NCBI GenBank assembly: GCA_037013495.1
Contig: CM072806.1
Coordinates: 29,638,001 to 29,702,000 of the forward strand
Direction of reading: 5' to 3'
DNA: 64,000 bases
From: Hippophae tibetana
Lineage: Eukaryota > Streptophyta > Magnoliopsida > Rosales > Elaeagnaceae
Positions within the stretch are counted from its first letter, which is position 1. Each line of letters opens with the position of its first letter. Positions 36,352 to 47,720 of this stretch are shown piece after piece. The notes under the pieces are model-generated. The model was given only the letters and a program-made list of their open reading frames with translations, was not told where the DNA came from and did not search any database. The position numbers and the translations under genes are program-made.

Positions 36352-36680
36352 TGATGAGTGCTTAAAAAGCACAAAAAATATCATGATTTAATGTACTTTA
36401 ATTGATTAAATAGATTTATATTTATATGATTATATCATATTTTTATATAAACTTATCTTTTCGAAATCATGGGTATTTTGTTCAAAAATAACTTAAAGAC
36501 TCGAAAAAAATAAGAAAAAGAAAAAATGGAATAATTGGACAAAATAGGTCAAAACGCTCGTGCACAGCCAGCACATGCTCGTATGCCGCTTGCACATGCC
36601 TATGCCGAGTCCCACGCGCACCAGCACACACTCGCGCCAATGCCCGGCTGCCGCAAATATCGCCCCACACGTATGCCAGT
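36352..36680 (+). repeat. Family A LTR fragment in plus orientation
   Basis: It starts TGATGAGTGCTTAAAAAGC and continues ttaattgattaaatagattt. It matches the start of the minus-strand LTR at 38135, so the two face each other. It includes a local GC-rich block (36550-36670). Confidence 0.7.
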
Positions 36681-36737
36681 AATGACACCAAAAACTTGAT
36701 AAACAAAATCAAGTCTCTTGCAACGGCACCAAAAACT

Positions 36738-38135
36738 TGATGAATAACAAGACCGATATCGGGTTAGCAATATCGATCTTATAGATACTTTGTTTTTATA
36801 TTTGTAAAACTCTCACAAGTGAACGAATTATTTTATTGAAAATGACAATTATACTCCCAAGGTCGATCTAAGGAAGGAATATATGTGATTTTTAATTTAT
36901 TATTCAAACTCTAAAAAATGAAATTAAATCCTAAACATTCTATCATGATATTTTGATTAGGGTTTCCTATCTAATAACATAAAAAAATAAACGTAGATAT
37001 TGATTCAATAAACAATAATGTAATTTTTTATCATTTATAATAATAGAGTATTTATGGATATAATAATTAAGTTAATTATGCTTACTCATATTATTTAGGT
37101 TATTAAAGATATAAATTGATATTTATTAATTTTTTTCCTTTTTGGTACGAAAGTATCCTTAGGCGGGCATATTAATTAATTAAGTATTAAATTTTATTTT
37201 TATTTCTAAGAAAATTGCAAACTATCTAATCATAGTTTTAGGCAAAGTTAGTTAATTAAACTTTATTCAAGGTGTCCAAATTATACTTAATAATTTAATT
37301 ACCCGAGCAATAACTTTCAAGTTTTAAAACCATTATTAAAAATATGCTCTCAATACATTTTTGAATAATAGTTCTTATAAAAACTTTTGAAATAGAGGTT
37401 AACTCTAACTACAAGGCGATTGTACCAACAAATAAAAGAGCACTACTCTAAATTAGACCGAATAATTAAACTTTAATATCTAAATTTTAGATTTAATTTG
37501 TATTAAAAAATAATATATTTCTCTATAACATCCTTAATATAAAATCTTGAATAAAAACAAAATCAATTTATTTTATAGATATGTTTTACCTATTTAATAT
37601 TTCATTAGCATAACAACATTATTATTATATCATATTTATAAATAGCCAACCATATTAAATTTAATCACAAATAAATTAAATATAACATAAAAGAATAAAA
37701 CATGAAAATAACTGTAAAGAATTCATTTAAAATTATACCTCAAAAGAATCCTTATAGAATTTTGATTCTAATTTTGTTTATGGAAAACATCCAAACAGAT
37801 TTAGATTTCCATTTTTTGAATAAAAAACTAGAAATCTATAAAAGCATAACTAGTTGCGAGAGCACAAGCGGGACTTGTCATTTTTGACATTTTTGATCGT
37901 TTTGACCCATTTTGTCCAATTTTTCCATTTTTTGACTTTTACTCATTTTTCTCAATATATTTGTGATGAATAGCCTCCAGTATTTTTTTCGAGTCTTTAA
38001 GTTATTTTTGAACTAAAATACCTCCAAAAGAAAAAAATTATATAAAAATATGATAAAATTATATAAATATAAATCTATTTAATCAATTAAAGTACATAAA
38101 TCATGATAATTTTAGTGTTTTTTTAGCACTCATCA
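36738..38135 (-). repeat. Family A LTR (Athila-like), bounded by PPT and PBS
   Basis: In minus orientation it starts TGATGAGTGCTAAAAAAAC at 38135 and ends ttattcatca at 36738. It is preceded by a polypurine tract, aaaattggggtgag (38136-38149), as for a 3' LTR. It is followed by agtttttggtgccgttgc (36720-36737), a primer-binding site, as for a 5' LTR. A second primer-binding-like copy lies at about 36682-36698. Confidence 0.8.
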
Positions 38136-38149
38136 CTCACCCCAATTTT

Positions 38150-38640
38150 CTCTCAATAAGAACACTAAAGTCAATCATGAGCATATGCATAAAAATATGA
38201 ATTAATTCAATCAAAACTAGCAAGCATATCACATGATTAATGTAAGTATCTTAACGAGTATGTTACATTCTTTATCCTAGGCATGACAACCAATTCCATC
38301 ATTGGGTTCATTTGTTTTATAAAAAATATGCATGCATTTAGTTTCTATGTATTCATTAATTTCTACCCAGATCATGCTTAAAAACATCCTAAAAATTGAA
38401 AATGAATACTAAATACTAAAGTAGAGTATGAAGTTCCCTATCATACACTTAAGTTACACATTATCCCCAACGTGCACATATAAATATGAAAAAGAGTGAA
38501 AGAAAAAAAAACTCATTTATTGTTGAGATTGTCTATCCTTGTTGTACCATTTTCCTCCACATTTATTCATCTACAAAATAGAAAATATAAGTAAAATAAT
38601 TCTTAATTGCCTCCTGAAGAGCTCCACATTTAACGTCTTT
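38150..38640. other. Non-coding 3' internal region of the gypsy element
   Basis: Lies between integrase and the 3' LTR; no recognisable ORF. Confidence 0.4.
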
Positions 38641-39019
38641 GGCTAGAAAATTATATTAGCTCCTAAGGTGCATCCACCAAGGTCATCATAACCTTTTCAT
38701 TTGGTAGTGGGTTTCCATGATAGTGCTTTATTTTGTGCCCGTTAACCATGAATTATTATTTATTTTTGTTCTCTAATCCAATGGCTCTATGATAGGTTAC
38801 CTTAGTGATGGTGAATATACCAAACCATTGACTCTTGAGTTTGCCCGAGAACAATTTGAGTCTTGACTTGTACAGTAATACTTTCTATCCTAGTTCAAAA
38901 GTATGGTGGAAAATTTCCTTATCATGTCATCCTTTTGTTTTCTCTTTGTAAAGCTTGGCATTCTCATAAGAATTCAACCTTAGCTCATCTAGTTCATTTA
39001 TTTTTAGCATCATTTTCTC

Positions 39020-39690
39020 ACTAGTTGTATCCATATACATTAAAAAATATTTCAATGCCAAATATAATTTGAGCTCCAATCACTGGTAAGTTACATGTCT
39101 TTCCATATACTAGCTTATATGGGGTTGTACCAATTGGTGTTTTAAATGTAGTTTTGTATGCCCAAAAATCTTCATCTAACTTAAAGGCCCAATTCTCTCT
39201 AGAATTATTCACTATTTTCTCCAAAAACATTTCACCTCTCTATTGGATACTTCTGCTTGCCCACTTGTTTGGAGGTGATAGAGTTATATACCTTATGCTT
39301 AATCCTATATTTAGACCATAAAGAATAAAAGGCTTTATTACAAAAGTGACTACCTCCATCACTAATGATAATCCTAGAAGTTCCAAACCTAGTAAAAATG
39401 TGTTTCTTTAGAAATTTCACGAAAAATTTGGCATCACATTTTTTACTAGTTATAGCTTCTACCCATTATGATACATAATCCATACCTATTAGTATGTATT
39501 GGTTTCCAAAGGATGAGGGGAATGAACCCATAGATTTAATGCTCCAAACATCAAACAATTCTACTTCAAGTATATTCTATAAGGGAATCTCATCTCTTTT
39601 GGAAATATTTCCTATCATTTGGAATCTATCACATGTTTTTACATAAAGGTAAGAATCTCTTAATAGTGTAGGCAATAAAAACCAAATTAA
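39020..39690 (-). pseudogene. Integrase, broken
   Basis: Would insert retrotransposon cDNA into the chromosome. Visible are a zinc-finger-end block with I-G-N-I-S-K-R-D-E-I, the block [10 protein letters not shown], then T-R-F-G-T-S-R-I-I-I-S-D-G-G-S-H-F, which holds the second catalytic aspartate, and T-P-Y-K-L-V-Y-G-K. In the first core motif (usually W-G-I-D-F-M-G) the D is replaced by K, so the active site is lost. Several in-frame stops. Confidence 0.85.
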
Positions 39691-40179
39691 AGTACCTTAG
39701 TAGCTATTTTTGTGCTCCCAAAGTGACCGCTATAGTATGAGTTATTGAAATGGTGAAGAATACTTCCAATTTCATCATATTGGACACACCTTCTCAAAAT
39801 ACCATCATCACATTCTTTGTAGAGGCAAGGATCATCCCAAAAATATTGTATAACATTATAGAAGAATTTCTTCTTTTATTGTCATGTGAGATTAGGTAGG
39901 CAACCAAGAAGTTTGCAATTTCTACATATTATGAGATATCAATGAAAGCTATAGAGAGAAGTTGCTCATATGGGAAAGATTCCCTAATTTCCATGTATAA
40001 TTCATGTGAGATTCCCTCTCCAATCTATATAGATGGTCTGCTACCTAATTTTCTATCCCTCTTTTATTACAGATTTTCAAGTCAAACGCTTATAGAAGGA
40101 GAATCTATCTTATCAGTCTTGGTTTGACATTTTTCTTTGTCATGAGATACTCTATTGTAGAATGGTCTATATAGATAGT

Positions 40180-40400
40180 CACCTTGGTCCCAACCAAATA
40201 TGATATGAATTCTCAAAGGCATACACAATGACTAGAAGTTGCTTCTCTATAGTAGTGTAATTTATTTGAGCATCATTGAGCATTTTGCTTGCATAGTATA
40301 TGGCATGGAACATCTTATTTTTATGCAACCCCAAAATAGCCCAAATAGAAAAGTTACTTGCATCACACATTAACTCAAAGAGCTTGCTCCAATCTGGTAT
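40180..40400 (-). pseudogene. RNase H region, broken
   Basis: Carries M-C-D-A-S-N-F-S at its start, then Y-Y-A-S-K-M-L-N and Y-T-T-I-E-K-Q-L-L-V-I-V-Y-A, typical of Ty3/gypsy RNase H, which removes the RNA template. It directly follows the reverse transcriptase region. Confidence 0.85.
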
Positions 40401-40429
40401 AACTAGTGTTGAAACTAATTTCTCTTTAA

Positions 40430-41650
40430 GCTCTCAAAATGCCTCTAAATATTTATTATCAAATATGAAAGGCACATCTTTCTTTAGTAGATTGTATAAG
40501 GGTTTGGAGACTTTGGAAAAATCTTTGATAAATCTTCGGTAAAATCCCACATGCCCATGAAAACTCCTAAATCCTCTTATACTAATAGGTAAAGGTAGCT
40601 TCTCAATCACTTCTATCTTAATTTTATTCACCTGAATAGCCTAAGATGAGACTTTGTGGCCCAAGATAATACCCTCATACACCATGAAGTGACACTTCTC
40701 CCAATCTAAAACCAAATCTATTTCTTCACATCTTTGTAGCATTAGGGAGAGATAGTGTAAACACTCATAAATTATGTTTCCAAAGACTGAAAGTCATCAA
40801 TGGAGATCTCTAAATGTTTCTCCACCATGTCTGAGAAGATAACCATAATACACCTTTGAAATATTATAGGTGCATTTCATAACAAAAAATGCATTCCTTT
40901 GAAAGAAAAAGTTCCATAAGGATGAATGAAGGTAGTATTTTCTTGGACTTCAGGTCCTATGATGATTTAATTATAGCCAAAATATCCATCTAGAATGAAA
41001 AATAAGGAATTCCTGGCTAATCTATCAAGCATTTGATTCAGGTATGAGAGAGGGAAATGGTCATTTCTTGTATATTTATTCACCTTACAAAAATCCATGC
41101 ATACTTCCCATCCCATTGTAGTCTTTGTGGGTATGAATTCATTTGGCTCATTTTCCACCATAATAATTCCTCCTTTGTTGGGTACATATTGGAATGGGCT
41201 TATCCATTCATTGTTTGATATTAGGTAAATAATGCTTATGTATAACCATTTAGCAATTTATTTCTTCACCACTTCTTTTATGATATAGTTTAATTGGAAT
41301 TGTGCATCCTTAGTAGGCTTAGTTTTGTCCTCTAACAAAATTTTATGCATGCATAAGGATGGGATTATTCCTTTGATGTTGGTAATACACCAACCCATAG
41401 CTCTTTTAAATTTACTGAGCATCTTCAACAATGACTATTCTTGCTCCCTACTTAGACTAGCAGAGATTATGATTGAAAATGTCTCGTTCTCACCCAAATA
41501 TGCATAATGGAAATGGTTTGGTAAGAGTTTGAGATCTAACTTGGGTAATTCCTTAATGGATGGTTTGACCCTAGAACCTGTCTCAAGACACTCCATAATT
41601 GTATTAGATACACACATAGGAGACATAGCTTCCAAATAGTTCACATAGTT
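40430..41650 (-). pseudogene. Reverse transcriptase region, broken
   Basis: A leading block, L-L-P-N-H-F-H-Y-A-Y-L-G-E-N, is typical of Athila-like pol. Then come V-C-M-D-F-C-K-V-N-K, D-H-F-P-L, L-D-G-Y-F-G-Y-N and the catalytic-site remnant S-I-D-D-F (usually Y/F-M-D-D). F-Y-R-R-F-I-K-D-F-S-K marks the thumb/connection. Multiple stops between 40970 and 40630. Confidence 0.88.
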
Positions 41651-42260
41651 ATCAATATCAATTTACATTATAGATTCCATAGTTTCATCAATAAAATAAG
41701 TTGAATTTTTTTCTAAGGAATTAATTTCATAGTTCACAACATCATGTTTCAAAGTTTTAAATGTGAGTGGTTCAACAAATTTAGTTAAATTATCATCATG
41801 ATTGTGTGTGCCTAAGTGATTATCATGGTGTCCAACAACATATGTGCCACATAATTAATAAGCGCATATTCTAAAGCATCACTAAGGAACATGTTATGAA
41901 GTACAACATTGGCTAGTTCATCAATAATTTCTATCTTGAAGCAATCACTAGTATTATTAGTATCAATAAATTTTAAGTGCTTTAAGAACATTAAATGTTA
42001 CCTGTTCATCCAACATTCTCATTGTAATTGCACCTTTTTGTACATCAATGAGTACTCTTCTAGTTGTTAAGAATCAGTGATCAAGTATGACAGAAATGTC
42101 ATGTTCTTCATCCATGTCTAGTATAATACAATTTTCCAGAAAGATGAACTTGTCCATTTTACTAGCATATCTTCTATCACACCCCAAGGTTGCTTAATTA
42201 ACCTATCTATTATTTACAATGTTACTAGAATAGTTTTTGACTTCACCAACCCCCCAATCT

Positions 42261-42497
42261 CTAGAAAAATAATAGTGGCATAAGGTTAATGCTTGCACCC
42301 AAGTCAAATAATGTCTTGCCAAAGTGTATATTCCCAATTGTGTAAGGGATGTCAAAGCTACCCAGATCTTTAAGATTTTGTGGTAGTTTTCTCTCAAGGA
42401 TGGCATTGCAACCTTCAATTAAGGTTTTTGTTTCATTGTTTCTAAGCCTTATTTTATTATATAGGATGTATTTCATGAATTTGGCATATGAAGGCAT
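42261..42497 (-). pseudogene. Aspartic protease region
   Basis: A 78-codon open stretch holds P-Q-N-L-K-D-L-G-S-F-D-I-P and D-L-G-A-S-I-N-L-M-P, the retropepsin active-site block (usually D-L/S-G-A-S). It would cleave the polyprotein; here it is isolated by stops on both sides. Confidence 0.85.
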
Positions 42498-42639
42498 CTG
42501 TTCAAGTACATCTGCAAATTGTATGTTTATTTGTAGCTTTTTAAAAACATCAAAAAAATTGAAAACTACTTGTCTAATTTTTTGCTTTTGTAATATTTAA
42601 GGGAAGGGAATAGAGGGTTTGCAGATGTTAATCTTCTAT

Positions 42640-43960
42640 GGTTGAATCATCTACTTTTCATTATTTTCTTTTTTCCATTTTTTCCTTCTCATCCTTTTAG
42701 CTTCCTCCTTCTCTTATAAATTTTTACCATTTCTTAAGGTTATTATTTAACAATGCTCCTTACCTTCTCATTTGGGGTTAAGTTTGTATTGCTTGGGAGG
42801 TAACCTTGTGGACTTTGACTTATGGTTTGGGTAGTTGCCTCATTTGGATCTCCAAATCTGATAGAAGTCTCATAAGTGGACTCTATGCAATCTAATTCTA
42901 TATTTACTGAATGGATGAAGTCTTTCATCATTCTTATTAAAGAATTTATGTTGCCCTCACTAGGTGGCTTCTTTTCCTAGGCTTATGGTTGGTTTGGTTG
43001 TTGAAAACTTGGAAATGAAAAGGGTTAATGGTTGAAATAATTTCCATCTTGATTGTTGTTATTGTTCAAAGAGAAATTTGGGTGGTTTCTCCATCTTAGG
43101 TTGTATGTGTTTGAGTATGGGTTTCCTTTTATGTTTTGATTATTGACATCGTTTACTGCTTCAAGAAGGTTCCCATATGCCTTAGTAAAATGAGTTTTAT
43201 TGCAATAATCACACACTATGAATTTGTACCATATTTACCCCATACTTCTACCATCCAACTTCCTAGTTAAACCTAACAATACAACATTTTTTTAGTTTGT
43301 AATGCTACTATATTGTCTACATCTATTACTCTAGTCACTCTCATTGGGTTGAACCTCTCCATAGGCCATTGGAAATTTTTGGATTCCATCTCATCAAGTA
43401 ATGCAAAAGCTTCCTCTTCAATTTTACTCATTAAAGCTCCTATAACTGCATCATAAATTATGGTCCTTAGTTGCCCCATTAATCTATTATAGAATGTTTG
43501 CACTTGTAGCTAAGTAGAAAGACTATAGTATGGGCATCTTCTTAACAACTCTTTGTAGCGTTCCCAAGCTTCATAAATTGATTCATTAACAAACTACTCA
43601 AAATATGTGATGTTGTTTATGAGCTTAGTTGTCTTTGAAGGTGAGAAGTATTTTGCCAAAAATATTTGAGCCAATTGATCACATGTAGTGATTAACCTAG
43701 TAGGTAGTGACTGTAACTAGTCCTTAGCTTTGTCTCTTAGTGAGAAAGGAAACAAGAAAATGCGAATTGTATCATTTGATACACCATTCATCTTTAAGGT
43801 GTCACATATTTCCAAGAATTAAGCCAAGTGAAGATTTTGGTCATCATTGACTAATCCACAAACTGGTTTGTCTGTACTATTTCAATGACTCCTAGCTTGA
43901 GTTCGAAGTTGTTAGAATTGATACCTGGAAGATTGATAAATGATTAGGCTCCATATACTT
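42640..43960 (-). pseudogene. Retrotransposon gag, broken
   Basis: Same family as the gag at 3.8-5.1 kb. Visible are Q-T-F-Y-N-R-L, a zinc-knuckle remnant C-D-Y-C-N-K-T-H-F, then NPYSNTYNLRWRNHPNFSL. Upstream, stops interrupt the N-terminal domain. Confidence 0.85.
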
Positions 43961-44208
43961 GTGAGAGTGCAAAATCCCTAAAAGGTTTAGGAACCATAAT
44001 AATTCATTAATCCCTTTGTTATTCCATAACCCCTTTATTGATCTTATACTAGCCATTCCCTTCTCAAGTGAAGTAAGTTTCTTTCTATTTTTGGATAAAA
44101 AAGAATAAGAACATATATGAACATAGAAACACTAAAACAAAAATTAAAATGTCAAAACTAATAGGATAATAATCGTTATTGATATCTATTACAATTACTA
44201 AACTCCTT

Positions 44209-44824
44209 GAAATTAGCACTAAAAACTTGATCACACACAATCCACAAGTATACGGGTCGTGCAAGTAATATAATATACCTATGTATGAACATAGATCTCA
44301 CAAGGAGTTGTATAACTTGTAACAAAGTATTAATATAATTATTACGAATATTATTTGGACAATAGAAATATATAAAAACTAAAATATAAATTACAACTAA
44401 TTTTAAAATCGCAAGACTTAATAACTATGAAGACATATGAGAAAATGAAATAAAATTAAAAATATATAATATAGAGTAGTTAAAAGAAAAGAAAATTAAT
44501 TTTTTTTCTTTTCTTAGACAAAAAAATAATGAAAACAAATGGTAAAAAAATATATTTTTAGATTTTTTAAATTTAATGTTATTTTTTATATATATAAGAG
44601 AAAATTTGAAATTTTTAAATGTCAAAAATTAGTTAATAACCTAGTCATTTTAAAATTTTAAATAAAAATCATAATATTTACAACACAAAAGTTTTTAAGA
44701 TTTTGATAACAATAATTTAAAAATGCTATTCCTACTTGGCAACGACACCAAAACTTTGATGTTTACAAAAGTTAACTAGTTTTTAATGCTATTACTGGTT
44801 TACCAAGAAATTATACCAAAAATT
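44209..44824 (-). repeat. Leader region with primer-binding-like sites
   Basis: 44600-44760 matches 53960-54120 (both with ttttaaattaaaaatca-like text and then an agtttttggt-type site). A site at about 44800-44824 (minus sense aaatttttggtataattt) follows the LTR end. It is the untranslated leader of an Athila-like element. Confidence 0.6.
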
Positions 44825-46563
44825 TGATGCACAAAATTAAACATACAAATTTGTATCATTTATAAAATAGTTCGCAAGTGCATATATCACTTATAAAAAA
44901 TGACAAATATACTTCTATGATTGATCTAAAGAGGAATCATATGTTTTTTAAATAAGTTAATAAATTCTTTAAAAATAAAATACAATAACTTAAACATCCT
45001 GTTACAAATTTTTTTTAGTTGAGTTTTTAAACTAATAATATAAAAATAAAGATAGATCTAATAAATGTTTAACCAATTGAACATTTATCATGTAGTGGTG
45101 AATGTACGAGTTATATTAGTTAGTTAATCATACTTGTTCGATATTAAGTACAATATTAAATATAAGAATTAAGATGATTGATTTTTTTCTTATAGTTATG
45201 AAAATATCCTAAGGTAGGGATCATTTTTTTATTAATTAAAATTTAACTTGCCACTTTTGGTCTACCCGAGAATTTAAACCTTAATTAAACTACCCTCATT
45301 TTTTAAGAAATTACTAAACCATTTAACTTGTCACCTTTGGTCATGTTGATAATTTAAAATTTATCAATGTGTCTAAGTTAAGTTTATGATTTAAGTATTT
45401 GAAACTAATTTTTAGATTTTAAAACTATAATGAAGGATATGTTGTCAATATATCTTTAATAATAATTCTTAAAAAAATCTTTGAAATAGAACCCACTCTA
45501 ACTATACATTTATTATAGACCAAAAGATTTAAGAGTGCAACTCTAAATCAAATTCAAATAATTTAAATTCTAAATCTAACTCTTCTGTTTATTATGAAAA
45601 ATACACTGTTAATATATTTTTCATTTACAAACTTTGGTTTAAATCTTGATGATGAAAAAAAAATTATTTTATTTTATAAAAATATCTAATCTATTTTAAT
45701 ATTTAACATGCATAATCACATTAATAATATCTCATACTTGTTATAGCAAGACATACATAGTTTAATAAATAATGAATAAATTAAAAATATAGCACATAAA
45801 ATAACATTTAAAAATACATTTAAATATACATTCACATAATTCTTGGAAATGTCTTGGAAAACCTCCAGACCGAATTGCTATGTTGTTTATTGAATTAAAA
45901 CTAAAAACTATTACATTATATAAATTTGTTTAACTCTCAAATGTGAGAAGAACTTTAAACTACTAAAAAAAATAAAAAGACTAACAAAAGCAAAGTAATC
46001 GGCTACTAATAGAGTTGTGGGATTCTAGGATGTATTTTTACACTAGAAATAGGGTCCTATTTATAGGGTTGAATTTTTTCTTGGCACTACGACATACATT
46101 TGATACATGCTGCAACATACACAACCTATACACAGCTTGAGCACGATCTTCTCTTTTCATACCGCGACACACACTATTTTCACACCATCGCCCCTATTGA
46201 TTTTGTACAAATTTCTTTGGCCTCGTGTCATGGTTTACAATGTTTTCATGCCACGGAATACTTCAAACTACATCATTTTGAAATCTTAATTTCCAAGTAA
46301 TTTCTTTTTCTAATTTCTAAACATATGTAATGTTTTAAAAATGTTTTCTTTTAATCTTCCAAGTTGTAATGGAGTGCTTCAAGTATAAATTTTCAAGTTG
46401 ATTTGTTTTATTACAAGAAATATTTGAAAAATAACAAAATATGTCAATGATTCCAAAAAGATAAATTTGCATAAAATTATAGGATTACAAGAAAAACCAA
46501 AGATATATAATCATTAAAAATGCATAAAATCATGATATATTAAGTGATTTTGAGCCCTTATCA
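44825..46563 (-). repeat. Family A LTR, 1739 bp
   Basis: In minus orientation it begins TGATAAGGGCTCAAAATCAC at 46563 and ends gtgcatca at 44825. It aligns with the LTR at 54133-55831 throughout (for example ccttaaggtag-type and ttcccaatgaaac-type segments) and is followed by a degenerate primer-binding site. Confidence 0.8.
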
Positions 46564-47238
46564 ATGATGCATGTATAAAATTCTTGGATGCCATATCACA
46601 TTTTCAATATTCATTTCATACTCATTTATATATAAATTTTTTTCAATTTATGCACAATAATATATTTATAATGAGTATCTCATTTTAAACAATATTTATA
46701 ACATTATAACGTTACTTATAAAATTATAGCATCTGGTTTCCCACTTCTATTCAAAACATATGATGCATGGCATTTTATTTATCAAAACAATGCATGGATT
46801 TAAAAATTTGGGGCAAGAGCCCCTACTTAGAAAGTTATTCCACTACTAATTCTCTAAACTCAAACTCCTTGATATTTCATCCCTGTAATGTTCTTTGAAA
46901 TGTACCAAAAAATCTAAACACATTAGAGAGAGAATGTTTAGAGAAGGGATAAGATAAGGAAGATTGTTGTGAAATGGGGGGATGATTCGGCTATTTATAG
47001 GCACAATTTTTGAGTGCTCACGCCAAGCTCACTAGCCAAGCTTTCCAAATGTGGGGGAAATGGTATGGTGAGATGGTGGTCATAAGGTGGTGCTGAGATA
47101 TGTAGAGATTTACCAATTTTTTTGGTTCGATTTGATTTTTCACACGAAATATTTTTGATACATCCCTACAATTCAAAATATTGTTTAAAATTTTTTAAGA
47201 TGCGTATATAAATTATAATGAATTTTTAGGGTTTACAT
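46564..47238 (-). repeat. Chromovirus-like 3' LTR
   Basis: Minus start TGTAAACCCTAAAAATTC at 47238, end tacatgcatcat at 46564. It contains the promoter-like ggctatttatagg at 46989 and matches 51355-52014. Confidence 0.8.
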
Positions 47239-47539
47239 TCTTACACCCTTAAAGAAAATTTCTTCCTAGAAATTTCATAACTCCTTAATTTTGGATAGCT
47301 CATACGGACTTCAAGCCTTGAAATACATTTTTAATGGTAGAATGTTTTTGTTGAACCTTTACTAGAGGTATTGCTCTTCTTTTCACATTTGTAACTTAGA
47401 AATCAATTATTACCACCAGTGTTTCTTTATATTACATGTCTTCCTGTAACAACAATTTTATTTGAACAAGAATACTATTATGTTTTCATTAACATTTCTA
47501 CGACACATGAAAGTCGTTATAAACTTGTGGAAATTTTAA

Positions 47540-47720
47540 GGGTAATTCCAACTGATTCGTTACATCACTAATCCTTTTTATTTCAAAACGAGTTACTCCT
47601 TTACAAGGTTTAACCTTGAGAAAAACGTAGTCATCCACTTCAAAGTTAAATGGTCACCATCTATGATCAACATAATTCTTGTACCAGTTTTGATTTACTC
47701 AAAGTTTGTTTTTTGCGATG
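47540..47720 (-). pseudogene. Integrase C-terminal remnant
   Basis: The minus-strand translation gives F-N-F-E-V-D-D-Y-V-F-L-K-V and K-G-V-T-R-F-E. This matches the conserved F-E-V-G-D-x-V-F-L-K-V...K-G-V-x-R-F block at the C-terminus of chromoviral (Tekay/Del-type) integrases. The upstream frame is broken. Confidence 0.75.

Larger units (their letters stand above)
36738..44060 (-). mobile_element. Decayed Athila-like Ty3/gypsy element: gag-PR-RT-RH-IN plus 3' LTR
   Basis: The order on the minus strand is gag, protease, reverse transcriptase, RNase H, integrase, then polypurine tract and LTR. Integrase after reverse transcriptase marks Ty3/gypsy rather than Ty1/copia. All domains carry stops and shifts. 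A primer-binding-like agtttttagtgc and an LTR-end-like stretch (cccgtatacttgtgg in minus sense) lie at 44209-44260 just before gag, so its own 5' LTR is largely lost or replaced. Confidence 0.85.

Noticed and set aside
36482-36712. 76-codon minus-strand frame rich in A, R, H
   Set aside because: It lies in the GC-rich block of an LTR fragment; no motif, and the GC-rich patch alone explains the composition.
46100-46300. Two overlapping plus-strand open frames
   Set aside because: They are antisense within the LTR at 44825-46563 and match nothing known.
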